NCBI GenBank assembly: GCA_903891085.1
Contig: CAITDJ010000078.1
Span: forward strand, 1 to 41,481
DNA length: 41,481 nucleotides
Source of the DNA: an uncultured Bacteroidota bacterium
GTDB taxonomy: Bacteria; Bacteroidota; Bacteroidia; Bacteroidales; F082
Reading direction: 5' to 3'
The notes beneath the pieces are model-generated. The model saw only the letters and a list, made by a program, of their open reading frames with translations. It was not told the DNA's origin and did no database searches. Made by a program: the position numbers and the translations under genes. Shown here piece after piece: positions 8,330 through 17,094 of this stretch. Position 1 is the first letter of the stretch. Each line of letters begins with the position of its first letter.

Positions 8330-9145
8330 TTAAACTGGTTTTTTCGCAATAAAAATAACTTCATTTGGGATAAGTGAGATTTTCTTTTGATATTCGATCT
8401 TAATATTTAGCTGTTCAAGGGTGATGATCTCAACATCGAAACCAGCTTTTTGAAGACGTTTCGGATAATCGAGTCCATATAATCTCACGTGATCAAATTG
8501 ACCAAATCGTTTTTCACGTTCTTTTGGATTCTGAATGGAAGGGTCTTCAAGTGTTTCTTGCAGAACCGGGGACCATGGAACCTGTAATATGGCAGTAGCA
8601 CCTGCTTTCATAACACGATAGATTTCACGCAATCCCTTCACATCATCCTGAATATGTTCTAAAACATGATTACAGACAACTAATTCGAAGTAATCTTTTT
8701 CGAATGGCAGATTTAATATATCAAATAGTTTAAAGTTTTTTGAATAATAATAACCTTCATGGTATTTCATTCCTCCCACATATGCTGATTTACCTATATG
8801 TTGCAGGTACTTTGATAAACCAGGTTCGGGTGCAATATGAAGGATTTTAACATAAGGTTTTAATAAACCCGGTGAATTATTAAGGTAAGTATACAATAAA
8901 CGATCACGGTCAGTGGATCCACAACCCGGACACACAACATTTTCGCGTCTGCCTGCACCAATTATCTGCATTTCTTTGTTAATAGGCAAGTCAGTTCCAC
9001 CGTCGAGCATTGCCTTAAATGAATGCTGACAAAATGGGCAAAAGTACTTTGTTCCACTATAAATTACCCTTCTGAAATAGAGATAGACTCCTCGTAACAA
9101 GTAACCTATGGGGCGTGGAATCATTTTTTTTATTACTGTTTTCAT
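8330..9145 (-). CDS. SAM-dependent class I methyltransferase with N-terminal zinc ribbon
   Basis: The 271-residue protein starts with a basic, membrane-associating segment and then a four-Cys element (CPFC at 36-39, CPGC at 72-75) that looks like a zinc ribbon, followed by the family block STDRDRLLYTYL. A class I methyltransferase domain follows: the glycine-containing SAM loop is ILHIAPEPGLSKYL (about 103-116), with DILNLPFE and the motif VVCNHVLEHIQDD typical of Methyltransf_11 enzymes. Such proteins are often found in polysaccharide and O-antigen loci, where they methylate sugars or act in cluster-specific modification. The gene lies between the beta-helix protein (11-base gap) and the histidine kinase, in the EPS operon. 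The acceptor is unknown. The SAM loop lacks the usual GxGxG pattern, but this is common in the subfamily. Confidence 0.8.
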   Translation of the reverse strand: MKTVIKKMIPRPIGYLLRGVYLYFRRVIYSGTKYFCPFCQHSFKAMLDGGTDLPINKEMQIIGAGRRENVVCPGCGSTDRDRLLYTYLNNSPGLLKPYVKILHIAPEPGLSKYLQHIGKSAYVGGMKYHEGYYYSKNFKLFDILNLPFEKDYFELVVCNHVLEHIQDDVKGLREIYRVMKAGATAILQVPWSPVLQETLEDPSIQNPKEREKRFGQFDHVRLYGLDYPKRLQKAGFDVEIITLEQLNIKIEYQKKISLIPNEVIFIAKKPV

Positions 9146-9156
9146 TATTCAATAGA

Positions 9157-10818
9157 TTATTTTACGATCAACTTTCCGGAAAACTTCATTGAATCAGTTT
9201 GGAGTAAAACAAAATATATGCCTTTCTTAAATGAAGTTATATCCAAGGTACAACTTCGATTGTTTTCGACATAGTTCTTAATACTGATAGGTTGTATTCT
9301 TCTACCCAAATTATCAAATATCAGCAATTCAAAATCTCCACTAATTGGATGATTCAAGTTGAATGTGACAGTTTCTGATGCGGGATTTGGTATGATTTGC
9401 ATTGCATCATTTTCCCCTGTTTGTGAAGAAATGCCTGCATCCACCTCATGGCATTCAAAGGCACCAATATCAAAACCAGCATTGAAAGGTCTTGTCCGGT
9501 TCATGATATCGAATACAACACCTGTATTGCCAAGGTCAAGGGCATGATTGATGGCAGGTGAACCCGCTTTTAAATCATATATATCATCTGTGAAATCCGT
9601 AAATTGCGCATATTCAATTAAATCAGTAAAGAGATTATTCGATAATGTAAAGTCAGTTTGTTGGAGATTGTGATTGAAAAAAGCCGCATTACCTTGCGTA
9701 TCAAAATCACCGGGTTCACACACAATATTATTATGGATAAGATTTCCTGTAGTGTTTGTATTAGAAAACCTGATTCCATTCGATTTTGGCTGAATAATGG
9801 TATTAAATATCAAAATCAGGGATGATTTGCTGTTGTCAGGTGCAGTGCCAAAGTAAATCCCATGTCGTGGATACGCTGGATTACCTGGATGATATGTTTG
9901 TCCGGCCCTTATGATCAGATTATTATAAATCCTCATTTCATTACTGCCAAAAATATCAATACCATCTCCCTTACCATCAATGATCGTATTGTTGTAACAA
10001 TCGCAGTCAGAACCACCTCCAATCAGCATACCCGACATCTGGTAAAGAGTTTCTCGGTACGAGTCATTACGGATTAAATTACCATAAATTTCACAGTTGG
10101 TAGGAGCAGAGCTAACCTGGATACCATCCCAGCCTGTATGCTCTAAAACATTATTGTAAACCTTTACTCCTTCGATGATATGTGGAAGTACCACGGTATC
10201 ACAGTCAGTCAATGTTTGCCCAGTAAATTTCGAACTACCAATATACATTCCTTCATCCTCTATATCATGCAGATAGCAATCATGAATTTTAATATCATAC
10301 ATTGTGAATTTATCTCTGGTTGCAATAAAACTGCAATCAGGATCAGTTTTTGCATAAATGCCACCAATGGCTGTATTCGAGATTTCAATAAACGCGAGTT
10401 CTACATTGGTGCTTAAATTATCAATCGAAATACCTGCACCATTTCCAACACGCCTGATATTGAAACCGTAGTGCTCATTGGCAGTTGGAATTCCGATTAA
10501 CTTTACAAACCTGCAGCCATAAAACTTAATACCATAATAATGGTCAGTATCAATAATTGACTCACCTCCGGAATTCACAATGGTAATAGGTAATTCGGCT
10601 GTACCAACCAGATTTCTGAAAAGTAAATAATCTCTCATGCCAGCTTGAATGCAAATGGTATCGCCAGGAAGGATTGTATTACCTTCAATATCAGAAACAG
10701 TGGTACTAATTGATAGGTTACAATAAGATTGTGCAAATATATACGTTGAGTAGCATATAAAACCAACTATAAAAACTGCCGTCTTAATAACTTTAAACAT
10801 TTTTATACTATTTATCAT
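9157..10818 (-). CDS. T9SS-secreted right-handed parallel beta-helix protein
   Basis: A secreted protein of 553 residues (from the ATG at 10818; an ATG at 10800 is equally possible). The reading frame is open further back to a TTG, but this overlaps the upstream gene and delays the signal peptide, so it is rejected. The signal peptide ends near IFAQS. Residues about 60-440 are short repeated turns with Asn ladders (for example VYNNVLEHTGWDGIQV, IYGNLIRNDS, CYNNTIIDGKGDGIDIFG, IYNNLIIRAG), the pattern of NosD/pectate-lyase-like parallel beta-helices. The last 80 residues are a type A T9SS sorting domain (IIPNPASETVTFNL to FSGKLIVK). Such beta-helices may be lyases, C5-epimerases or non-catalytic binders; no catalytic set can be named. 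Being inside the EPS operon, it probably acts on, or is held in, the exported polysaccharide. Confidence 0.85.
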   Translation of the reverse strand: MINSIKMFKVIKTAVFIVGFICYSTYIFAQSYCNLSISTTVSDIEGNTILPGDTICIQAGMRDYLLFRNLVGTAELPITIVNSGGESIIDTDHYYGIKFYGCRFVKLIGIPTANEHYGFNIRRVGNGAGISIDNLSTNVELAFIEISNTAIGGIYAKTDPDCSFIATRDKFTMYDIKIHDCYLHDIEDEGMYIGSSKFTGQTLTDCDTVVLPHIIEGVKVYNNVLEHTGWDGIQVSSAPTNCEIYGNLIRNDSYRETLYQMSGMLIGGGSDCDCYNNTIIDGKGDGIDIFGSNEMRIYNNLIIRAGQTYHPGNPAYPRHGIYFGTAPDNSKSSLILIFNTIIQPKSNGIRFSNTNTTGNLIHNNIVCEPGDFDTQGNAAFFNHNLQQTDFTLSNNLFTDLIEYAQFTDFTDDIYDLKAGSPAINHALDLGNTGVVFDIMNRTRPFNAGFDIGAFECHEVDAGISSQTGENDAMQIIPNPASETVTFNLNHPISGDFELLIFDNLGRRIQPISIKNYVENNRSCTLDITSFKKGIYFVLLQTDSMKFSGKLIVK

Positions 10819-10835
10819 TTTGTTGTAAAAACCGA

Positions 10836-12029
10836 CTAAGTCCCTCGTTTTGCACGTTCCCAATTTACTGATTGGCTTCCTTTGAAATATCTTTTCATAC
10901 CAAGCCAAACAGCTACATTCATCACCAGAAAATAATAGGGCACAAACAATACCTTTACCCGAATCGCCTTGTTTTCTAAGTACCAGCCGATGATAGCGAA
11001 AAAATAGAATGCCAGTTGCAGATACAATAGGATGGAAAATAAGTCAAAAACTTTAGTAAATCCAGTATTATATGTAATTACTAAATTTAAAATCAGCAAT
11101 ACCGGAAGGGCTAAGGGTGCAATTGTCCAACGCAAAACCCTGTGCGAGATATACTGAAAACTAAGTGTTCCATATTTGAAAAAATTCAACAAGGGACTTA
11201 GGCGTATGATTGACTGGATTCCACCTGCAGCGATACGAATTTTCCGCTTCAACTCTTCTTTTACATCTGCCGAAGATGTTTCGATAGCATATGCTTCAGG
11301 ATCATACTGAATCGTATACCCTTTCATTGCCACCCGCAATGAAATAATAAAATCATCAAGCAAGGTATCTTTTTCAACTCTTTCGAAGAGTTCAGTTCTG
11401 ATGGCAAACAACTCACCTGCAGCTCCCACCACTGAGTAAAGTTCAGCATCCCACTTTTTTAGTTTCGATTCATATTTCCAATAAATACCTTCAGTTCCGG
11501 CAGCAGCGTCCTTGTCTTTGTTATAAATTCGTTTTTCACCAGATACGCATCCGACTTTTGGGTCTGAGAAAAGTGAAACAATTCTGCGTACTGATTCTTT
11601 TCCGAGCATTGTATTTCCGTCTGAGAAAACAACAATTGGTGCTTTTACGAACTGTATACCACGGTTCATTGCACCAATCTTCCCCCCACGAGCATCTTCG
11701 TGGTATACTTCGACTCCTTGATGAGCATATTTTCTTAATAATTCGGGGGTTCCATCATTTGAACCATCAGTAACCCATACCTGTGTTATTTTATTGGATG
11801 GGTATTCCATCTCCAGCGAATTTTTCACTTTGGCATCGACATAATCTTTTTCATTAAATGCTGCTACAAACAATGTTACATCAGGTTCATACAGGTTCTT
11901 ATCTGTTTTTTTTGATTTATTAAAAATACGTTTCAGTTTTACCAGAAAAAACAATAAAATACCATAACCCAGATATGCATAAAAAACAATGAAAAGAAAA
12001 GCCCAAAAGATTATTTTTAAAGTCAGCAT
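10836..12029 (-). CDS. Membrane-bound family 2 glycosyltransferase
   Basis: The 397 residues open with a membrane helix (about 3-31), followed by a GT-A domain: VTLFVAAFNEKDYV, the nucleotide-binding WVTDGSNDGT, a DxD-like FSDGNTMLG, and TLLDDFIISLRVA in the place of the usual acidic ED motif. A KRKIRIAAGG block takes the place of QxxRW, so it is unlike classical processive synthases. Three or four C-terminal helices follow (about 300-385). Enzymes of this type transfer a sugar from a nucleotide donor to a lipid-linked chain at the inner membrane. It lies 11 bases after the FkbM gene and 17 bases before the beta-helix gene in the EPS operon. The sugar specificity cannot be read from sequence. 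Confidence 0.88.
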   Translation of the reverse strand: MLTLKIIFWAFLFIVFYAYLGYGILLFFLVKLKRIFNKSKKTDKNLYEPDVTLFVAAFNEKDYVDAKVKNSLEMEYPSNKITQVWVTDGSNDGTPELLRKYAHQGVEVYHEDARGGKIGAMNRGIQFVKAPIVVFSDGNTMLGKESVRRIVSLFSDPKVGCVSGEKRIYNKDKDAAAGTEGIYWKYESKLKKWDAELYSVVGAAGELFAIRTELFERVEKDTLLDDFIISLRVAMKGYTIQYDPEAYAIETSSADVKEELKRKIRIAAGGIQSIIRLSPLLNFFKYGTLSFQYISHRVLRWTIAPLALPVLLILNLVITYNTGFTKVFDLFSILLYLQLAFYFFAIIGWYLENKAIRVKVLFVPYYFLVMNVAVWLGMKRYFKGSQSVNWERAKRGT

Positions 12030-12040
12030 AACATCGGATT

Positions 12041-12841
12041 TTAGTGGTTCTTAATCTTTTTAGCAGCAAAGTTCAGTTTGTCGACTTCAATATATTGGAA
12101 TTCAGCAACTTGATCTAAAATTGATTTTAGTGCTTTTTCGCCTGAATGTACACTCTCCATCACAATTATCAGATTTGGATATTTTCTGATAAATTCCGTT
12201 GCTCCAAGAATTACATCTTTTTCCATTCCTTCAACATCAATCTTCATCAGTATACCTTTTTCGATAGGAATTTCCATCACTTCGATCATTTCATCAAGCG
12301 TAACCAAATCAACTTCGTCCAGTTTACCTCTGCCGTCAGTGTCATGATCATATACTTCAACGGAATGTATATGTGAGGCTCCGGTATTAATCGGATCGAA
12401 AACAAACATTTCATGACCTTTTTTACTTCCCAATCCAAGATTAAAAATAACAGCATTATTTTCAAAATTATTTAACATTAGATTAATATTCAACGCTTTA
12501 AAGTTATTCTTTGAAGGTTCAAATGAAAAAGTCAGGAGTCCGAATTGTTGCATCATCAGCGTATAAGTTCCCATATTGGCACCCACATCAATAAAAATAT
12601 CATAGTCTTTATAGTAATGCAGCATAAATTGTTTTACAGGCCATTCATAGGCATAATTCCCGAATTGAAAATCAAGGGTGCCTTTTCGGTGAAGGAAATA
12701 TCCTAATTTTCCTCTGCAGATACGTGTACCAATGATTGATTTTTTTGTTGTAAGAAAAATTATTGAACCTGCTACAAGTCGAATCTGACCATATTGGAGA
12801 AAGTCTTTTAGATAACGGATGAAAGTAAATAGTTTACGCAT
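12041..12841 (-). CDS. FkbM family methyltransferase
   Basis: FkbM enzymes O-methylate sugars or other hydroxyls with S-adenosylmethionine. In 266 residues the SAM-binding glycine loop FIDVGANMGTYTLMM and the family motif LMKIDVEGMEKDVILGA are both clear, as is the SFEPS block. I start the gene at the ATG at 12841; the frame extends five codons upstream to a TTG at 12856, which is less likely. It follows the hexapeptide acyltransferase with a gap of about 20 bases and precedes the membrane glycosyltransferase in the EPS operon. Its job is probably methylation of one sugar in the repeat unit (inference). Confidence 0.9.
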   Translation of the reverse strand: MRKLFTFIRYLKDFLQYGQIRLVAGSIIFLTTKKSIIGTRICRGKLGYFLHRKGTLDFQFGNYAYEWPVKQFMLHYYKDYDIFIDVGANMGTYTLMMQQFGLLTFSFEPSKNNFKALNINLMLNNFENNAVIFNLGLGSKKGHEMFVFDPINTGASHIHSVEVYDHDTDGRGKLDEVDLVTLDEMIEVMEIPIEKGILMKIDVEGMEKDVILGATEFIRKYPNLIIVMESVHSGEKALKSILDQVAEFQYIEVDKLNFAAKKIKNH

Positions 12842-12862
12842 TGGTCTTTTAATCAAGTTGGT

Positions 12863-13486
12863 TTATTTATTAATCGCTTTTTCCCATGTTTTTGTAACGT
12901 CATTATATTGGCGAAGTACTTTTGCCGGATTACCACCGACCACCGAAAAAGGAGGAACTGATTTTGTTACTACACTACCTCCAGCTACAACACTGTGTTT
13001 TCCGATTGTCACACCTGCTGTAATTACAGCATTGGCACCAATCCATACTTCGTCTTCGATAATGATCGGTTTCGTTTCGACGGCTTGCAAACTAATTGGA
13101 ATATTTATATCCTGATAACCGTGATTCAATCCTGAAACTACAATATGCTGAGCAAACATGATATCATTTCCAATAGTGACAGGTCCAATAATAACGCATC
13201 CAAGTCCAATTCTTGTGCGGTTTCCAATACGCACAGCACCAACACCATTATTAACAGTCGTAAAATCTTCAATGGTTGAATCACTGCCGATGCTGAAATC
13301 ATTGAAAGGCATCAGGTCCATTCTTGTTCGCTTGCGGATCAAGGATCCTTTGCCTTTTTTATGCTTGAACGGATTTAAGAATAATTTGACCCAAAGGCGC
13401 GGTCTTGCCTGATTTTTTGGCATTAAAGCCCAAAGTGCCATTTTTTTAAGTCGAGGACTACTTTTAATGGTAGAAACGAATTCCAT
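12863..13486 (-). CDS. Hexapeptide-repeat (left-handed beta-helix) acyltransferase
   Basis: A 207-residue acyltransferase of the maltose/galactoside/NodL-like family, moving an acetyl or similar group from CoA to a sugar. Isoleucine-rich hexapeptide turns run from about residue 65 to 190 (IGSDSTIEDFTTV, VRIGNRTRIGLGCVI, IGNDIMFAQHIVV, VWIGANAVITAGVTIG). The loop FAQHIVVSGLNHGYQDIN holds the His used as catalytic base in relatives. The end SVVTKSVPPFSVVGGNPAKVL is the classic C-terminal signature. The first 50 residues are basic. It sits 7 bases after a glycosyltransferase gene in the EPS operon, so O-acetylation of the repeat unit is the likely role. Confidence 0.9.
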   Translation of the reverse strand: MEFVSTIKSSPRLKKMALWALMPKNQARPRLWVKLFLNPFKHKKGKGSLIRKRTRMDLMPFNDFSIGSDSTIEDFTTVNNGVGAVRIGNRTRIGLGCVIIGPVTIGNDIMFAQHIVVSGLNHGYQDINIPISLQAVETKPIIIEDEVWIGANAVITAGVTIGKHSVVAGGSVVTKSVPPFSVVGGNPAKVLRQYNDVTKTWEKAINK

Positions 13487-13493
13487 GCTACAT

Positions 13494-14696
13494 TTATTTA
13501 GGAGATTGCATTAAAATTAACATCTTATCATATATCTCAAGCACATTGTTTTCCCAGGTATGACTTTTCGCAAATACCTCTCTTGACGATGCAAGTTCGG
13601 CGGTATTTTCGGTCAATGCCTTTTCAACAAGTTGAAGATAATCTTCTTTTGTCACGGCAAGATAGGTATAATCAGCAAATACTTCCATCGCTTTGGTAAG
13701 GGTACCTACGGTGGGTTTTCCCATTGCCAGGTATTCGTCAATTTTACGAGGATAGTTACCAATAGTTACTTCATTCAGTTTCTGAGGATTTAAAGCAACA
13801 TCAAAATAATTTAAATAAGCAGGCAATTCTTCCATTTTTTTACTTCCAAGAAAATATACATTCGGGATGCTATGTAATTCGCTTGCCTTAAATGAATCAT
13901 CTTCAGGGCCAACCAATACTACTTGCCAATCAGGACGTTGCTTTGCCAAATACACCAACACATCAATATCCAGACGGAGAGAAAACAAAGCACCGATATA
14001 CCCAATAATAGGTCGTTTGATCGATTTCAGGTCTTCCGGTTCACTCTTGATAAGACTTTTATCGAACAAGCTAACATCACATCCTTGTCCAACATAATAT
14101 GAATGTGGATTAAACTTTCGGGCATGGTCGGCAAGGTAGGTTGAATTGGCTACCACCAGATCAGATTTTGCCATTAACGCTGCTTCCGTACGAATACCCT
14201 GTTTTTTCCAAAAGTCAACCGCAATTAGATTATCGCGTGTATAGTAAATATACATTTCAGGATGTAATAATTCTTTCAGATAGAAGCTTCTGAACATATC
14301 GCTATCGTTGAAAATGAAATAATTACGAAAATTCAGTTTTTTGATTGCTTTTTTGATTTCACGGGCAAATCGTTTGTTATTAATTTTATTAAACCAATCA
14401 AACAGACCATTCCATGGCAACTGGCTGATTGATTCGAGTGTAGTTTTTGGATATAAATTCCACATATTTTCATTAACCTGAACCAATTCAGGTTCTATGC
14501 CCTTCATAATACGATTTCGTTTTATAACAAGAGGATCGGTTTTTTCCCTGATTTTTGTCAAGCGATCCAATGGGTAATTTACATATAAAACCCTGTTATG
14601 ACGGGCAATTTCATGAGCAATGTTTATACAATTGCTTCCAATTCGACTATCGAGTGCCTGAAGTCCAACAACAATAAAATCCCGGTTCTTTATCAT
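13494..14696 (-). CDS. Glycosyltransferase, GT-B fold (GT4/TuaH-like)
   Basis: The 400-residue protein has the two-domain GT-B layout. The N-terminal part (DFIVVGLQALDSRIGSNC) resembles TuaH-like glycosyltransferases of teichuronic acid and EPS loci. The C-terminal nucleotide-sugar domain begins around residue 225 (RPIIGYIGALFSLRLDIDVL) and ends with the block PRKIDEYLAMGKPTVGT, where the acidic residue corresponds to the donor-binding Glu of the family. No signal peptide or membrane helix is present, so it works in the cytoplasm on the lipid-linked chain. Gaps to neighbours are 7 and 23 bases. The donor and linkage are not readable. Confidence 0.85.
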   Translation of the reverse strand: MIKNRDFIVVGLQALDSRIGSNCINIAHEIARHNRVLYVNYPLDRLTKIREKTDPLVIKRNRIMKGIEPELVQVNENMWNLYPKTTLESISQLPWNGLFDWFNKINNKRFAREIKKAIKKLNFRNYFIFNDSDMFRSFYLKELLHPEMYIYYTRDNLIAVDFWKKQGIRTEAALMAKSDLVVANSTYLADHARKFNPHSYYVGQGCDVSLFDKSLIKSEPEDLKSIKRPIIGYIGALFSLRLDIDVLVYLAKQRPDWQVVLVGPEDDSFKASELHSIPNVYFLGSKKMEELPAYLNYFDVALNPQKLNEVTIGNYPRKIDEYLAMGKPTVGTLTKAMEVFADYTYLAVTKEDYLQLVEKALTENTAELASSREVFAKSHTWENNVLEIYDKMLILMQSPK

Positions 14697-14719
14697 AATA
14701 AGTGGAGTTTAAGGGTTAA

Positions 14720-15859
14720 CTAAACGATTTCTTTGTAAATGTTAAGAACCTCATGGGCCATGGCTCGCCACGAGAATTTTGCTGACTGAATTATACCCTT
14801 CTCGATTAATTCCTTACGCAAGGCATTGTCTGTGATTACGCTAATCATAGCAGCAGTAATTTCCAGCGGCTTATATGGATCTATTAACAGTGCTGCTCCT
14901 CCTGATACTTCAGGCATACTTGATGTGTCGGAAGTAATAACCGGACAACCGCATCGCATGGCCTCAAGCATTGGGATTCCAAAACTTTCGCGTAATGATG
15001 GATACAAAAATACTGTGCATTGACTGTAGATGGCAGGCAGATCAGTATTTACGACATAACCTGTTAAATGAATGTGATTCATAAGTTCATTGTCACCTAT
15101 TTCGTAGAGCAAACTGTTCAATGCACTTTTTTCATAGTCGAGCATCACCAATTCCAATGGTTCATTCCCTGATTTTAAATAGTCGGAGAATGCTTTCAAA
15201 ACACCTTTGGTATTTTTCTTTGGATCGGTATTTCCAAGAAAAAAAGCGAATTTATGAGGTAAATGATATTTGTCTTTTACTCTTTTCAGTTCTATTGTAT
15301 CCAAAATAGGTTTAAAATAATCACCCACACCATTATATACAGCGATCAATCGCTTGTCAGATTCAGGGAACCCAAAAAAACCTTTAATCCTGTTCTTTTC
15401 GAAATTTGAAACTGTTATAATCTTTTTGCTATTTTTCACCACTTTTGGCACCACATATCGTCGATACATATTGCCCAATTTCTGGTACCATGTACCTCCC
15501 TTCTTCAAAATACTTACACTCTCAAGATAAATAATGTCGTGAAGTGTTATAACCAAAGGAATTGTGGTGGATATTGGGGCAGTATTACTTGTGCAATGAA
15601 GTATTTCACATCCATATTTTTTTGCAGCTCTTGGAAGTGCAAATTGTTCCCAGCTAGGGTAGGGGCCTCCACTGAGTTCAATCAGATGGAAATTGGCTGT
15701 TTCTTTCAGGCAGGATTTGTCTTCATCAGGTTTAATAAAAATGAAATACTCATTTTCATGATCTATTTCTTGAAGGTTTTTAATAAGTTCAAGAGCCACC
15801 ATATCCATGCCATGCTTTTTCATTCTGAACAGCCGTTGTCCTTCGATACCAATTTTCAT
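14720..15859 (-). CDS. Glycosyltransferase family 4 (mannosyltransferase-like)
   Basis: A retaining GT-B enzyme of 379 residues. The N terminus (MKIGIEGQRLFRMKKHGMD) and HCTSNTAPI are typical of the acceptor domain. The donor domain starts near FAFFLGNTDPKKNTKGVL. The E-x7-E motif is present in PSLRESFGIPMLEAMRCG, followed by PVITSDTSSMPEVSGGAALL, where the substrate phosphate and ribose are held. It lies 23 bases upstream of the TuaH-like gene and 26 bases after a membrane GT2. Role inferred: addition of one sugar, perhaps mannose or a related hexose, to the EPS repeat unit. Confidence 0.9.
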   Translation of the reverse strand: MKIGIEGQRLFRMKKHGMDMVALELIKNLQEIDHENEYFIFIKPDEDKSCLKETANFHLIELSGGPYPSWEQFALPRAAKKYGCEILHCTSNTAPISTTIPLVITLHDIIYLESVSILKKGGTWYQKLGNMYRRYVVPKVVKNSKKIITVSNFEKNRIKGFFGFPESDKRLIAVYNGVGDYFKPILDTIELKRVKDKYHLPHKFAFFLGNTDPKKNTKGVLKAFSDYLKSGNEPLELVMLDYEKSALNSLLYEIGDNELMNHIHLTGYVVNTDLPAIYSQCTVFLYPSLRESFGIPMLEAMRCGCPVITSDTSSMPEVSGGAALLIDPYKPLEITAAMISVITDNALRKELIEKGIIQSAKFSWRAMAHEVLNIYKEIV

Positions 15860-15885
15860 ATATTCAATTATTTAGATCAAATTTA

Positions 15886-17094
15886 CTATTTTCTTTGTTT
15901 TATTTGAAAAGCATTGTAGGTGTGTTTAGTATGGATAAACTTTTTGTTTGCACCTTTAATCCGAAGTAAAGACAGAAACATAAAAAAGAACCCCTGAGGC
16001 AAAATCGCAATGGCGCGTAATGTGTGTCTGTTATAGAACTTTGCAGGCATTGAAATCAGTAGCGTGGAAACAACGAGTAGAAAACTTACTGACCAGGCGA
16101 TCGTAAAAGGTATATGGTTGAAAAATATTGAAAAACACAGGATAATAAATAATAAACCTGCGAGTAGTATTCTTGGAAGCTGCACATATTGATACGCTTT
16201 GTTAAAATAATCAATATTTCGATGCAATATGAGCGCTTTTAGGGCGGGTATGAAATGAATACCAAAATAGTGAAATTGAGCTGATAACCACCTGCGACGT
16301 TGTCTGGCAAACACTTTGAGGTTTTGAACTTTTTCATCGTAAACGTAAGCATCTTCCAAATATTCAATTTTATGACCATCATTAAGCAGCCTTAATTCCA
16401 ACTCTTTATCGAAACCACCCACCACTTCAATATCTTTCATCAGGTTTTTGAAAAAGCTATATTCAAATGCCATGGCCGACCCAATTAACGCGGAAGATAA
16501 TCCAAATACCCTATGCCCTTTGCGAAAAATCCGATTATTAATCTCTTCACTGATTGCATCCAATAAGGCAAAGTGGGTGTTGGTATTTTTAGCAATACGG
16601 TGACCCTGAATTGCTAAAAACCCGTTTTCGAAGGAATCGTTTATTCTATTCAGGAAATCCTGTTCCATGATATTATCAGCGTCCAGAATAATGACTGCAT
16701 CATATTTATAATCAGGAAGTTCCCGCAAAGCAAAGTTAAGTGATCTTGTTTTGGTACTTATGTCGAATTTTTCGTTAAACAAGATTATTGGTAGTGCTTT
16801 CAGTTTCTCAATTGTGGATTGCTGAAAATTATCGGCAATTACAACCACATCAAACGAAGGGTAGTTCTGTTCAAAAGCGTCAAGGATCACATCGATTATT
16901 ACATCATCCTCCTGATAGCAAGGAATTAATACAGCAAATTTCCTGGTTTTTTTTAACGATTTATTTGGCCTGGGTGAATATTTAAAACATGAAGCAATTG
17001 AAAAAATAAAAATATACAAAGCAGTAGAAGTCAAATAGATATACAATACTAATTGAATGATAAATAAAAGTAAAAAGTAAAAATTCTGATTCAT
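15886..17094 (-). CDS. Membrane GT2 with processive-type QxxRW motif (copy A)
   Basis: A 402-residue GT2 with one N-terminal helix and three or four C-terminal helices. The GT-A core shows FAVLIPCYQED, VIILDADN (DxD) and the hallmark QRRRW of cellulose/hyaluronan-synthase-like enzymes; the catalytic-base region reads GGFDKELELRLL, with Asp kept but in a changed context compared with copy B (GEDKEMEMRLL). It is a clear paralogue of the gene at 18035-19261: long shared blocks include DAISEEINN, IFRKGHRV and GLSSALIGS. I use the ATG at 17094, which overlaps the previous stop by one base (TGATG); a TTG one codon earlier is unlikely. Role: membrane glycosyltransferase in EPS assembly. Whether it polymerises or adds one residue is open. 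Confidence 0.88.
   Translation of the reverse strand: MNQNFYFLLLFIIQLVLYIYLTSTALYIFIFSIASCFKYSPRPNKSLKKTRKFAVLIPCYQEDDVIIDVILDAFEQNYPSFDVVVIADNFQQSTIEKLKALPIILFNEKFDISTKTRSLNFALRELPDYKYDAVIILDADNIMEQDFLNRINDSFENGFLAIQGHRIAKNTNTHFALLDAISEEINNRIFRKGHRVFGLSSALIGSAMAFEYSFFKNLMKDIEVVGGFDKELELRLLNDGHKIEYLEDAYVYDEKVQNLKVFARQRRRWLSAQFHYFGIHFIPALKALILHRNIDYFNKAYQYVQLPRILLAGLLFIILCFSIFFNHIPFTIAWSVSFLLVVSTLLISMPAKFYNRHTLRAIAILPQGFFFMFLSLLRIKGANKKFIHTKHTYNAFQIKQRK

Noticed and set aside
10819..10908. Upstream extension of the beta-helix frame to a TTG at 10908.
   Set aside because: It overlaps the membrane glycosyltransferase gene and would bury the signal peptide 36 residues inside the protein.
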